Below are positions 1 to 6,291 of a stretch of 7,661 nucleotides of DNA, one piece after another. The stretch covers positions 1-7,661 of the forward strand of contig JAHLBL010000075.1 in NCBI GenBank assembly GCA_020625635.1. Reading direction: 5' to 3'. The stretch is from a bacterium (GTDB lineage: Bacteria; Bacillota; Clostridia; Oscillospirales; Acutalibacteraceae). The position numbers and the translations under genes were made by a program. Below the pieces are notes generated by a model that saw nothing but the letters and a program-made list of their open reading frames with translations, did no database searches and was not told the origin of the DNA. The first letter of the stretch is position 1, and the number at the start of each line of letters is the position of its first letter.

Positions 1-305
1 GCGTACTCGTCCTCGCCGAGGTCGTCGCGCTTGGCGAAAACCTGCATCTTGCCGCTCTTGTCGTGAACGTCGAGGAAGGTTACCTTGCCCTTGCCGCGCT
101 TGGACATTACGCGTCCCGCGATGCAAACGGTCTTGTTCTCGAGCTCGTCAAAGCGCTCGCTTATCTCGCCGCAGGTCGTGTCGCGGTCGGATGTGGTCTC
201 CTCAAAGGGGTTTCTGCCCATTTCCTTGAGGATCTCGAGTTTATCGTAGCGAGCCTTTACGGGATCGCTTGAAATCTGAATCTGAGGCTTTTTCTCGTCT
301 GCCAT
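1..305 (-). CDS. lysS: Lysine--tRNA ligase (class II), N-terminal part, cut by the window edge
   Basis: Only the first 101 codons are inside the window. The translation begins MADEKKPQIQ, passes through an N-terminal helical stretch (about residues 15-55), and enters an OB-fold with TVCIAGRVMSKRGKGKVTF, then DVHDKSGKMQVF and KRDDLGEDEY. This is the usual anticodon-binding N-terminal domain of bacterial class II LysRS (GRIM-x-R-x-x-GK...F-x-D-x-x-D-x-SG-x-x-Q, then RDDLGE). The family charges tRNA-Lys with lysine using ATP in the cytoplasm. The catalytic domain lies beyond the edge and cannot be checked. The ATG at 303-305 is supported by a GGAGG Shine-Dalgarno about 8 nt upstream (minus-strand reading of 311-317). 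The start lies 15 nt after the greA stop with no terminator or promoter between, so the gene is very probably cotranscribed with greA, an arrangement common in Firmicutes. AsnRS/AspRS share an OB-fold, but the motif spelling fits LysRS. Confidence 0.9.
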   Translation of the reverse strand, partial: MADEKKPQIQISSDPVKARYDKLEILKEMGRNPFEETTSDRDTTCGEISERFDELENKTVCIAGRVMSKRGKGKVTFLDVHDKSGKMQVFAKRDDLGEDEY

Positions 306-320
306 GTTGTAAACCTCCGC

Positions 321-794
321 TTATCTTGAAATGTTAAGGATTTTGAGAGCTACAGAGCCTCTGGGAGTGTCAGCCTCAACGACGTCGCCTACCGCGTGAC
401 CGATAAGCGCTCTGCCGACGGGGCTCTCGTCGGAGATTTTACCCTCGGCGGGATTGATCTCGTTAGCGCCGACGATCTTGAATTTGCGGGTTGTGCTTGT
501 AGCGAGCATTTCGACCTCAACGTTCGAGGAGAGACGAACCTGCTGGACGTTCTCGTCGGACTCGTCGATGAGCTCGTAATTCTTCAGTGTAGCTTCAATG
601 TCACGGATACGGGCTTCCATAATAGCCTGTTCGTTTTTAGCGTCATCGTACTCGCTGTTCTCCGAGAGGTCGCCGTAGGAGCGCGCGAGCTTGATTTTCT
701 CAGCCATTTCCTTACGTTTTTCGCCCTTGAGATATTTGAGTTCGTTTTCAAGGTTTGCAAGTCCTTCGGCTGTCAGCATAATTTTCTTTGCCAT
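321..794 (-). CDS. greA: Transcription elongation factor GreA
   Basis: The protein of 157 aa matches GreA (158 aa in E. coli). It binds RNA polymerase through the secondary channel and stimulates cleavage of backtracked RNA so that stalled elongation can restart. The N-terminal coiled coil covers about residues 1-77. Its tip loop reads ARSYGDLSENSEYDDAKNEQ (37-56), including the acidic pair D42 and E45, equivalent to the Mg-coordinating tip residues of E. coli GreA. The C-terminal FKBP-like domain (about 80-157) contains the typical ISDESPVGRALIGHAVGDVV run (120-139). ATG at 794 is chosen because the longer frame needs a TTG at 806 that sits directly on the AAGGA Shine-Dalgarno; AAGGA precedes the ATG by about 12 nt, slightly long. 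A perfect sigma-A promoter lies upstream and lysS follows after 15 nt. Nothing in the sequence suggests a Gre-like inhibitor variant. Confidence 0.96.
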   Translation of the reverse strand: MAKKIMLTAEGLANLENELKYLKGEKRKEMAEKIKLARSYGDLSENSEYDDAKNEQAIMEARIRDIEATLKNYELIDESDENVQQVRLSSNVEVEMLATSTTRKFKIVGANEINPAEGKISDESPVGRALIGHAVGDVVEADTPRGSVALKILNISR

Positions 795-834
795 TTTATT
801 ACACAATCCTTTCGATTATTTTACACACCATTAC

Positions 835-863
835 ATTATAATTTTTTTATCTGTATATGTCAA
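835..863 (-). promoter_or_regulatory. Sigma-A promoter of greA-lysS, full consensus
   Basis: On the minus strand TTGACA (858-863) and TATAAT (835-840) are separated by exactly 17 nt. Both hexamers are perfect matches to the housekeeping sigma consensus. The predicted start is near 828, giving a leader of about 34 nt before the greA ATG. The spacer is A-rich. The promoter lies just beyond the terminator of the upstream ABC operon, so greA-lysS looks like an independent, strong, constitutive unit. Confidence 0.85.
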
Positions 864-885
864 GTGAAATATACAGGCTCTGCAA

Positions 886-917
886 TAAAAACCGCCGCGG
901 AAGCTGAGCCGCGGCGG
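886..917 (-). terminator. Intrinsic terminator of the thiamine-precursor transport operon
   Basis: On the minus strand a perfect 9-bp GC-only stem, CCGCCGCGG (909-917) with CCGCGGCGG (892-900), encloses an 8-nt loop (901-908) and is followed by TTTTTATT (from 891 downward). It begins 11 nt after the stop codon of the ABC ATPase gene and ends before the greA promoter. It is therefore the end of the thi operon and insulates greA. The T-tract lies only on the minus-strand 3' side, so it should act in that direction. Confidence 0.92.
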
Positions 918-927
918 TGATGAGTGT

Positions 928-1668
928 TTATCTGAGCTTTTCGAGTATAAGCCTTTTGTAGCCGAGGAACTCCTCGGTGAGGTTGAAATCCGCGGGACGC
1001 GGACGCTTTTTCTCTATGACGATCTCGTCGGTGAATGTGCCCGGTTTTCCTCTCATAATGCATATCCTGTCCGACAGCAGGATAGCCTCGTCGATATCGT
1101 GGGTGACAAAGATGGTGGTGAGGTTGATTTCCTCCATCATCGAGATGTACCAGCGGTGGATGTCGCCGCGCGTCAGTGTGTCGAGCGCGGAGAACGGCTC
1201 GTCGAGCAGGGCAACGTTGTCCGAGAACATATACGTCCTCAGCAGAGCGGCTCTCTGGCGCATACCGCCCGAAAGCTCGGCGGGGTACTTTTTCTGAGTG
1301 CCCTCAAGCCCGAACCGCCCGAAAAGCGGCTGAACCTTTTTTATTGCGGACTTCTTGTTTTCGCCCTTGATGATCAGCGGCAGAGCGGCGTTGAACTCGA
1401 TCGTTCGGTAGGGGAGGAGCAGATCCTTCTGGAGCATATAGCTGATTTTACCCGCCTTGCCCGTGATGTCCTCTCCGTCGAGCGATACGCTTCCGCGGTC
1501 GGGCTTGTTCAGCCCCGAGATTATGTTGAACAGCGTCGACTTGCCGCAGCCGCTGGTGCCGAGCACACAGACGAGCTCGCCCGCCTCTACCGACAGGTTG
1601 ATGTTATCGAGTACGTCGGTTTCCCCGTCATATGAAAAGCCGACGTTTTTGATTTCGAGCTTAGCCAT
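928..1668 (-). CDS. thiZ: ABC transporter ATP-binding protein, ThiZ type (SsuB/TauB-like family)
   Basis: The 246-aa cytoplasmic nucleotide-binding subunit carries every ABC motif: Walker A GTSGCGKST (37-45), Q-loop Q80 in SYMLQKD, signature LSGGMRQR (132-139), Walker B VALLDEP (152-158) with catalytic E157, D-loop SALD (160-163) and switch H190. The length and the phrase DEPFSALDTLTR are typical of the nitrate/sulfonate/taurine-type importer ATPases, which also include ThiZ. The thiamine-precursor assignment comes from context, not from this sequence: it is the last gene of an operon led by a TPP riboswitch and encoding a ThiY-like binding protein. The ATG overlaps the stop of the preceding gene by one base (TAATG) and has no strong Shine-Dalgarno, so translational coupling is likely. 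The operon terminator follows after 11 nt. A sulfonate or taurine ATPase would look the same in isolation. Confidence 0.88.
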   Translation of the reverse strand: MAKLEIKNVGFSYDGETDVLDNINLSVEAGELVCVLGTSGCGKSTLFNIISGLNKPDRGSVSLDGEDITGKAGKISYMLQKDLLLPYRTIEFNAALPLIIKGENKKSAIKKVQPLFGRFGLEGTQKKYPAELSGGMRQRAALLRTYMFSDNVALLDEPFSALDTLTRGDIHRWYISMMEEINLTTIFVTHDIDEAILLSDRICIMRGKPGTFTDEIVIEKKRPRPADFNLTEEFLGYKRLILEKLR

Positions 1669-2660
1669 TATCCGAGGTAATCGTTTGTGAAGCCCTGATT
1701 CTCCTCAAGCTTCGCCTCGGAGAGGTTGTTGTCGTTTATCCAGCTGTAGAACGCGTTCCAGCGTTTCGCGTCGATGTAGCCCCACTTTTCCGCTTCAGCC
1801 TTGTACTCCTTAGACATATACTTCTGGCTGGCGGTCACGAGCTTCTTGTCGAGTTCGGGAACTGCGCCGCAGAGGATCTCGGCAGCCTCCTTCGGGTTCT
1901 CGACGGCGTACTCGTAGCCCTTCGACACTGCGGACAGAAAAGCCTTTGCCTTATCCGCGTTCTCGCTCAGCCAGTCGGTGTTGCCGATGATAACGGGCGT
2001 GTAGTAGTCGAAAACCTCGTTGATATCCTTAAACGCGAAGTAGTCGGTCTCGAGTCCCGCGACCTCTGTCGCTACGCCTGCCCAGCCGTAGAATACCCAG
2101 ATAGCGTCAACCTTTTTAGCCTGAAGCGTGGACACTTCGTCGGTGACTGTTTCGGGAACGAGCTCGACCTTGTCGAAGTTTCCGCCGTCGTCCTCGACGA
2201 CCTGCTTCAGGGTAGCCTTCTCGATGGGCAGATCCCACGTCGCGTACTTCTTGCCCTCAAGTCCGCGGGGCTTGTCGATTCCTTCGCCCTTGCGCGAGAT
2301 GATTCCCGAGGTATTGTGCTGTACCACAGCCGCTACAGCGGTGACGGGCATAGCGTCCTCGCCCGAAATGGCGGGTATCATTGAATCCTGGAACGATACG
2401 CCGAACTGTGCCTTGCCCGAGCCTACGAGCGCCTCGGCTCCGTCCTCGGGGGGCTGAACGATTTCGAGCTCAATGCCCGCTTCGTCAAAATATCCTTTCT
2501 CCTGAGCAACATACAGACCTGTGTGGTTAGTGTTCGGCGTCCAGTCGAGAACGAAGGTTATTTTTGTTTTACCGCCGTTGTCCTGTGAGCAGCCCGCGAC
2601 AAACAGCGCTGCCGAAAGCATCGCGGCGCAAAGTAAAATTGAGATGATTCTTCTTTTCAT
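1668..2660 (-). CDS. thiY: Thiamine-precursor ABC transporter substrate-binding lipoprotein, ThiY/NMT1 family
   Basis: The 330-aa protein has a lipoprotein signal peptide: basic MKRR, hydrophobic core to residue 20, and lipobox VAGC with lipidated C24. It should be anchored outside the membrane. The mature part starts with TFVLDWTPNTNHTGLYVAQE, the hallmark of the NMT1/THI5-like family whose bacterial members (ThiY) bind N-formyl-4-amino-5-aminomethyl-2-methylpyrimidine or related HMP precursors. Further family features are the GYFDEAGIELEIVQPPEDG segment and the GKAQFGVSFQDS segment. The TPP riboswitch at the head of the operon supports a thiamine-related ligand; the exact pyrimidine cannot be told. 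ATG at 2660 has AAGGAG 8 nt upstream and lies 17 nt after the permease stop. A riboflavin-binding RibY-type member of the same family is the main alternative, but the TPP control argues against it. Confidence 0.9.
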   Translation of the reverse strand: MKRRIISILLCAAMLSAALFVAGCSQDNGGKTKITFVLDWTPNTNHTGLYVAQEKGYFDEAGIELEIVQPPEDGAEALVGSGKAQFGVSFQDSMIPAISGEDAMPVTAVAAVVQHNTSGIISRKGEGIDKPRGLEGKKYATWDLPIEKATLKQVVEDDGGNFDKVELVPETVTDEVSTLQAKKVDAIWVFYGWAGVATEVAGLETDYFAFKDINEVFDYYTPVIIGNTDWLSENADKAKAFLSAVSKGYEYAVENPKEAAEILCGAVPELDKKLVTASQKYMSKEYKAEAEKWGYIDAKRWNAFYSWINDNNLSEAKLEENQGFTNDYLG

Positions 2661-2677
2661 TGTGATTACTCCTTGTG

Positions 2678-3457
2678 TTAATTATGTTGTTCGCCCTTCT
2701 TCTTCCACGGCATACACTTCTTCTGGAGCAGCGATACCGCGAGAATGAGGATAAGGCTGAGCGCCGATATAAGAATAATAACGGCGAACATCTTGCTGAA
2801 CGAGTATGATTTCCGTACCCTTGTCATATAAACTCCGAGACCGTTGAAGCCGCCCAGCCATTCCGCGATAACGGCTCCGACAACAGCGTAGGAGACCGAT
2901 ATCTTCAGCGCGGAGAAGAAGTTGTCGAGCGCGCACGGCATTTTGACGTGGCGGAAAATCTGGAGCCTGCCCGCGCCCATCGAGCGCATGAGATTGATTG
3001 TGTCCTTGTCGGCGGAGCGGTAGCCCGCTATGAGGTTGACCGTGATGGGGAAGAAGGTTATCAGTATAATGAGCAGCACCTTGGGCAGCATATCATAGCC
3101 GAACCAGAGCACGAGCAGCGGCGCGATAGCGACCGTCGGGATAGTCTGGCTGATTACGATAAGCGGATAAAACGCGTGGTACAGCGGCTGAAAGCGGTCC
3201 ATAAGCACTGCCGTAAGGAAGCCGATAAGTACGCCCAGCCCGAGCCCGATAAAGGTCTCGACGAGGGTTATCCTTGCGTGTCCCCAGAGCGTTGGGAACT
3301 CTTTTACGAGGGTTTCCGCAACCTTCGCGGGCGGCGGCAGCATAAACGCAGGCACACCGCCGAACGTGCAGACCGCCTGCCAGATTCCGAGCAGCAACAG
3401 TATAGCCGCTGTCGGCATCAGGATCTTACTGATGGTGTTTAGTGACTTTCTTTTCAA
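2678..3457 (-). CDS. thiX: ABC transporter permease, ThiX type (BPD_transp_1)
   Basis: The 259-aa integral membrane protein has about six hydrophobic segments, near residues 12-32, 64-85, 95-118, 125-146, 185-200 and 223-245. The EAA-like cytoplasmic loop, LMRSMGAGRLQIFRHVKMP (156-174), with the conserved G161 and P174, contacts the ATPase. WLGGFNGLGVYM (200-211) is typical of SsuC/TauC/ThiX permeases. It would form the channel for the substrate delivered by the downstream-encoded ThiY-like lipoprotein. The start used is TTG at 3457, because GAGGTG lies about 7 nt before it; this makes the gene overlap the end of the thiamine-binding protein gene by 32 nt. An alternative ATG at 3418 (codon 14) avoids the overlap but has a poor ribosome site and would trim the N-terminus to just before the first membrane helix. 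Substrate is inferred from the operon, not from this sequence. Confidence 0.88.
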   Translation of the reverse strand: MKRKSLNTISKILMPTAAILLLLGIWQAVCTFGGVPAFMLPPPAKVAETLVKEFPTLWGHARITLVETFIGLGLGVLIGFLTAVLMDRFQPLYHAFYPLIVISQTIPTVAIAPLLVLWFGYDMLPKVLLIILITFFPITVNLIAGYRSADKDTINLMRSMGAGRLQIFRHVKMPCALDNFFSALKISVSYAVVGAVIAEWLGGFNGLGVYMTRVRKSYSFSKMFAVIILISALSLILILAVSLLQKKCMPWKKKGEQHN

Positions 3458-3722
3458 TGGTGAGCACCTCGCCCTCGGGACGGTAGGTGACCTTGATATA
3501 AGCGGTCACCGAGGGAGCTCCCGCCTTTATGGCTATGTGCTGGCACTCCTTGACGATGTCCATAAGCTCGTCGTAATCGCCCTCAATAGCCGTCTCAAAG
3601 GGACCTACATAGTAGTTGAGCCCTGTCGATTTGATGTAGTCGATGACCTCGTCTACAACGCGGATAAGCTCGTCGTCGTTTTTAGCCTCGGGAAGAGACT
3701 GGATCGCTACGCTTGCGTTCAT
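3426..3722 (-). CDS. Thiamine-binding protein, MTH1187/YkoF-like family
   Basis: The 98-aa soluble protein fits the MTH1187/YkoF-like family (Thiamine_BP, formerly DUF77): NASVAIQSLP at the first strand, then VDEVIDYIKSTGLNYYVGPFETAIEGDYDEL (about 23-53), a helix DIVKECQHIAIKAGAP (55-70) and a final strand TAYIKVTYR (73-81). These proteins have a ferredoxin-like alpha/beta fold, and characterised members bind thiamine or its pyrimidine. No signal peptide is present, so it should be cytoplasmic. It is the first gene after the TPP riboswitch and precedes the ThiX, ThiY and ThiZ-like genes, so a role in capturing or sensing the imported pyrimidine is plausible but not shown. ATG at 3722 has AAGGAG with an ideal 8-nt gap. 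A longer frame from a TTG at 3761 would start inside the riboswitch terminator and is rejected. Confidence 0.87.
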   Translation of the reverse strand: MNASVAIQSLPEAKNDDELIRVVDEVIDYIKSTGLNYYVGPFETAIEGDYDELMDIVKECQHIAIKAGAPSVTAYIKVTYRPEGEVLTIEKKVTKHHQ

Positions 3723-3740
3723 AATGATTACTCCTTTTTG

Positions 3741-3781
3741 TAAAAATAAAAACCGACTCAACCCTCACAGGATCGAGTCGG
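3741..3781 (-). terminator. Riboswitch-controlled intrinsic terminator in the thi leader
   Basis: On the minus strand, CCGACTCGATCC (3770-3781) can pair with GGGTTGAGTCGG (3753-3764) as a 12-bp stem with two G-U pairs and a TGTGA loop. It is followed by TTTTTATTTTTA (3741-3752). It lies between the TPP aptamer and the ribosome site of the first gene, so it is the expression platform: TPP binding should favour termination. The upstream GAGTTG (3801-3806), at the 3' edge of the aptamer, is complementary to CGACTC (3775-3780) of this stem with one G-U pair, which gives a plausible antiterminator. Confidence 0.85.
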
Positions 3782-3799
3782 CGATTATACAGTTTATCC

Positions 3800-3875
3800 T
3801 CAACTCCCTGCGTCGGTATTACCCGCATCAGGTAAAGGGTATAATCTCAGCCTGCTTTTGCAAGCACCCCTGTGA
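3800..3875 (-). promoter_or_regulatory. TPP riboswitch (THI element) aptamer
   Basis: Reading the minus strand, the conserved THI-box blocks occur in order: GGGGTGC (3864-3870), a P3 hairpin GCTTGC-AAAA-GCAGGC, CTGAGAT, ATACCC, ACCTGAT, GGGTAATACC and GCAGGGA. P2 forms from GGGT and ACCC. P1 is short, TCAC (3872-3875) pairing with GTTGA (3800-3804) around one bulged base. P3 is compact, with a four-base loop. The family binds thiamine pyrophosphate directly in the nascent RNA. Here it precedes a transcription terminator and then the thiamine-precursor transport genes, so it should repress uptake when TPP is abundant. Confidence 0.96.
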
Positions 3876-3883
3876 CATGATTA

Positions 3884-3912
3884 ATAATAATACTATTTTA
3901 TGTAAAAGTCAA
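3884..3912 (-). promoter_or_regulatory. Sigma-A promoter of the thi operon
   Basis: On the minus strand TTGACT (3907-3912) and TATTAT (3884-3889) are 17 nt apart, each one mismatch from consensus. The predicted start near 3877 lies one or two bases before the P1 helix of the TPP aptamer, which is the expected geometry for a riboswitch leader. The promoter sits immediately after nadC, so the thi genes form their own transcription unit. Confidence 0.8.
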
Positions 3913-3936
3913 GAGAAACCGTTCATTTGAGCGGGA

Positions 3937-4779
3937 TCAGTCCTTTACGATTTTGAGCGAGATATCGAACGCCGTTACCGAGTGGGTAATTGCGCCCATC
4001 GAGATTATGTCGACGCCAGTTTCGGCTACGGCTCTGAGCGTTTCGGCGGTGATGCCGCCCGACGCCTCGAGCTTTGCTCTGCCGTTTGTCAGAGCGACAG
4101 CCTCCTTCATCATCTCACAGCTCATATTATCGAGCATAATGATATCAACGTCGACCGACAGCGCCTCTCTCAGCTCGTCGAGGCTGCGCACCTCGAGCTC
4201 GACCTTGACGGTGTGACCGAGCTTTTCGCGCAGGGTGTTTACGGCGTTTGTGATACCGCCGCCCGCGTCGACGTGGTTGTCCTTAAGCATAGCGCAGTCG
4301 GAGAGGTTGTAGCGGTGGTTCTTGCCTCCGCCTACGGTCACGGCGTACTTCTCGATCGGACGGAGCCCCGGGAGAGTTTTGCGCGTGTCGGCGATAGCCG
4401 CGCCCGTGCCCTCAACGATTTTTACCGCCTTGTTAGTCGCGGTAGCAACGCCGCTCATATGCTGGATTAGGTTGAGAGCTGTGCGCTCGCCCTTGAGCAG
4501 CGTTCTTGTATAGCCGCTGATTTTCGCGATAACGTCGCCCTTTCTGAGAACGTCGCCGTCGCGCTTGAACACCTCGGCGCGGAAGTCGGGCTGGATCAGC
4601 TCGAAAACCCTGAGCGCGACGTCGATTCCGCAGAGAACGCCGTCAGCCTTCGCTATGAACTGAGCCGTGTTCTCCTGAGTTTCGGGGATAAGGTAGTCGG
4701 TGGCGACGTCGATGTAGTTGATATCCTCGAGCAGCGCGTTTTCAATCAGCCTGTCTATGTAAAATTTATTGAGCATCAT
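3937..4779 (-). CDS. nadC: Nicotinate-nucleotide pyrophosphorylase (carboxylating) / quinolinate phosphoribosyltransferase
   Basis: The 280-aa protein has the length and full motif set of NadC, which converts quinolinate and PRPP to nicotinate mononucleotide, CO2 and pyrophosphate. Visible landmarks are ALLEDI (15-20), GERTALNLIQHMSG (97-110), DTRKT (131-135), GLRPIEKYAVTVGGGKNHR (138-156), LKDNH (165-169), ELEV (194-197), IMLDNM (214-219) and EASGG (238-242), then SMGAITHS (260-267). R99, R133, H155, R156, K166, E196 and D217 correspond to the active-site basic and acidic residues known for the family. The related ModD proteins of molybdenum loci lack this context. The ATG at 4779 overlaps the nadB stop (ATGA), with AGGGA 8 nt upstream inside nadB; a second ATG follows directly. 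The coupling indicates one nadB-nadC transcript. Confidence 0.97.
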   Translation of the reverse strand: MMLNKFYIDRLIENALLEDINYIDVATDYLIPETQENTAQFIAKADGVLCGIDVALRVFELIQPDFRAEVFKRDGDVLRKGDVIAKISGYTRTLLKGERTALNLIQHMSGVATATNKAVKIVEGTGAAIADTRKTLPGLRPIEKYAVTVGGGKNHRYNLSDCAMLKDNHVDAGGGITNAVNTLREKLGHTVKVELEVRSLDELREALSVDVDIIMLDNMSCEMMKEAVALTNGRAKLEASGGITAETLRAVAETGVDIISMGAITHSVTAFDISLKIVKD

Positions 4780-6245
4780 AAGTTGATTCCCTCCCTGAGT
4801 TCGTCAAGAATAATTCCCGCGGTCACGGCGATCGACCTCGCCTCGATATAGTCGGGAGTGATTTCGTAATTACCCGTTATGAGGTCGTTGACGATAGCGT
4901 CGACCTGAGCGTAGCTCTCCTGATATTTTTCGGGCTTCGGCAGTACGAAGTAGGTGTCCTGCATGATCCCGCGGATTTTAGTGCGGATACCGACGGGCAG
5001 CTTGTTGCCGTGCTTCGGCGTGAGCTTGGGAGCGCTGCCGATCTCGCGCCGTCCGTCGCGTCTGAGCCTGAACATCATATGTTCGGCGGCGGTGCGCGAG
5101 TATACGAGCGCCTCGAGCAGCGAGTTGCTCGCCAGTCGGTTGGCGCCGTGAACTCCCGTGTGAGAGCACTCGCCCGCGGCGTAAAGACCGTCGACGTTCG
5201 TCTGAGCGTTCGTATCTACGTTGATACCGCCCATAAGGTAGTGCTGGCAGGGGAATACGGGTATTCTGTCCTTGGTCATATCAATGCCTTCCTCAAGGCA
5301 TTTGCTGTAGATCATCGGGAAGCGCGTCTTTATGAATTCGGGGTCCTTATGGGTTATGTCGAGGTAGAACTTCTCGCTGTTCGTCCTGATGGATTCCCTG
5401 ATTACGGCGTTGGAAACAACGTCTCTGGGAGCGAGCTCGCCCCTCGGATCGTAGTTGAACGCGAAGCGCTCGCCGTTGCAGTTGAGGTAGACAGCGCCTT
5501 CGCCGCGTACAGCCTCCGAGATAAGAAAGCGCTCTCTCTCGTTCTCAGCCGCGAAGGCGGTCGGGTGGAACTGTATGCGCGAAAGATGGCGTATCTCGGC
5601 TCCGAGAAGGTGAGCCAGTACGATCCCGTCGCCCGTCGCGATAGCGGAGTTGGTGGTGTAGCGGTAGATCCTGCCGATACCGCCCGTCGCTATTAGCACG
5701 AACCGCGCGCGAACCTGTATGCACTCGCCGTTTCTGAGCATTCCCGCGCAGAAACCGTTTTCGATTTTGTCGAGTTCATAGACGAGGGTGTTGTCGAGCA
5801 TATCTACGCCGGGCTTTTTCGCGACCTCGCGCAGCAGCGTGTCGACGATCTCCTTGCCCGTGCTGTCCTTGTGGTGGACGATCCTGTTGCGCGAGTGTCC
5901 CGCCTCGAGCGTTTTTGAGAGCTCGCCGCTCTCCTCGGTGTCGAACCGCGCTCCGATCTCCTTCAGGCGCATAACGTCCGCGGGACCTTCGCTGACGAGC
6001 TTTTCAACGGCGGAGAGATTGTTCTTGAATTTACCCGCGATAAGCGTGTCGCCGATATGCAGTCTGTAGTTGTCGTGGTTTTTATCCAGCACAGCCGCAA
6101 CTCCGCCCTGAGCGAGCGACGAGTTGGAGAGCTCGAACTCACGCTTGCTTACCGCGAGGACGCTTATGTCCCCGTCAAACTGAAGCGCCGCGTAAAGTCC
6201 CGCTACGCCTGTGCCGATAATCAGTACATCATAATTTTCTTTCAT
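4776..6245 (-). CDS. nadB: L-aspartate oxidase
   Basis: This FAD enzyme oxidises L-aspartate to iminoaspartate, the first step of de novo NAD synthesis. The 489-aa sequence begins with the dinucleotide motif GTGVAG (11-16), followed by SNSSLAQGGVAA (40-51), EAGHS (114-118), TGKEI (129-133), ATGGIG (186-191), QFHPTAF (225-231), SEAVRGEGA (243-251), LAPRDVV (271-277), PCQHYLMGGI (332-341) and GECSHTGVHGANRLASNSLLEA (from 358). The SNSLLEA spelling and the adjacent nadC favour aspartate oxidase over succinate dehydrogenase/fumarate reductase flavoproteins. It is somewhat shorter than E. coli NadB (540 aa), mostly in the C-terminal helical region; all catalytic blocks are present. The ATG at 6245 has only a weak ribosome site, GGGG 8 nt upstream, placed in a small hairpin. 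nadA is not adjacent. Confidence 0.95.
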   Translation of the reverse strand: MKENYDVLIIGTGVAGLYAALQFDGDISVLAVSKREFELSNSSLAQGGVAAVLDKNHDNYRLHIGDTLIAGKFKNNLSAVEKLVSEGPADVMRLKEIGARFDTEESGELSKTLEAGHSRNRIVHHKDSTGKEIVDTLLREVAKKPGVDMLDNTLVYELDKIENGFCAGMLRNGECIQVRARFVLIATGGIGRIYRYTTNSAIATGDGIVLAHLLGAEIRHLSRIQFHPTAFAAENERERFLISEAVRGEGAVYLNCNGERFAFNYDPRGELAPRDVVSNAVIRESIRTNSEKFYLDITHKDPEFIKTRFPMIYSKCLEEGIDMTKDRIPVFPCQHYLMGGINVDTNAQTNVDGLYAAGECSHTGVHGANRLASNSLLEALVYSRTAAEHMMFRLRRDGRREIGSAPKLTPKHGNKLPVGIRTKIRGIMQDTYFVLPKPEKYQESYAQVDAIVNDLITGNYEITPDYIEARSIAVTAGIILDELREGINL

Positions 6246-6262
6246 TACGGATACCCCGTGTA

Positions 6263-6291
6263 TTTACAAAATTCTTAATCTATATTATACT
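6263..6291 (+). promoter_or_regulatory. Sigma-A promoter of hflX
   Basis: On the plus strand TTTACA (6263-6268) and TATACT (6286-6291) are 17 nt apart, each one mismatch from consensus. The predicted start is near 6298, about 34 nt before the hflX ATG. The box overlaps the nadB -10 on the other strand, so polymerase can probably occupy only one of the two promoters at a time. Confidence 0.65.

Noticed and set aside
63..272. Plus-strand open frame of 69 codons at the left edge
   Set aside because: It is the complement of the lysS N-terminal part, whose OB-fold motifs and ribosome site are clear.
396..920. Plus-strand open frame of 174 codons opposite greA
   Set aside because: It is antisense to a clear greA gene, runs through the greA promoter and the thi terminator, and its translation resembles no family; it has no convincing ribosome site.
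1099..1635. Plus-strand open frame of 178 codons opposite the ABC ATPase gene
   Set aside because: Covers the complement of all the ABC motifs, which are clearly coding on the minus strand.
2948..3442. Plus-strand open frame of 164 codons opposite the permease gene
   Set aside because: Very rich in charged residues because it is antisense to a membrane protein; no family resemblance or ribosome site.
3723..3761. N-terminal extension of the thiamine-binding protein from a TTG at 3761
   Set aside because: It would start within the riboswitch terminator stem and translate the T-tract; the ATG at 3722 has an ideal AAGGAG.
3919..3934. Possible nadC terminator hairpin (CCG-C-TC / GA-A-CGG)
   Set aside because: The stem has an internal mismatch and only five pairs, and the following T-run is broken by C; too weak to call as a terminator.
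5010..5696. Plus-strand open frame of 228 codons opposite nadB
   Set aside because: Antisense to conserved NadB motifs; the composition is typical of a GC-rich shadow frame with no start signal.
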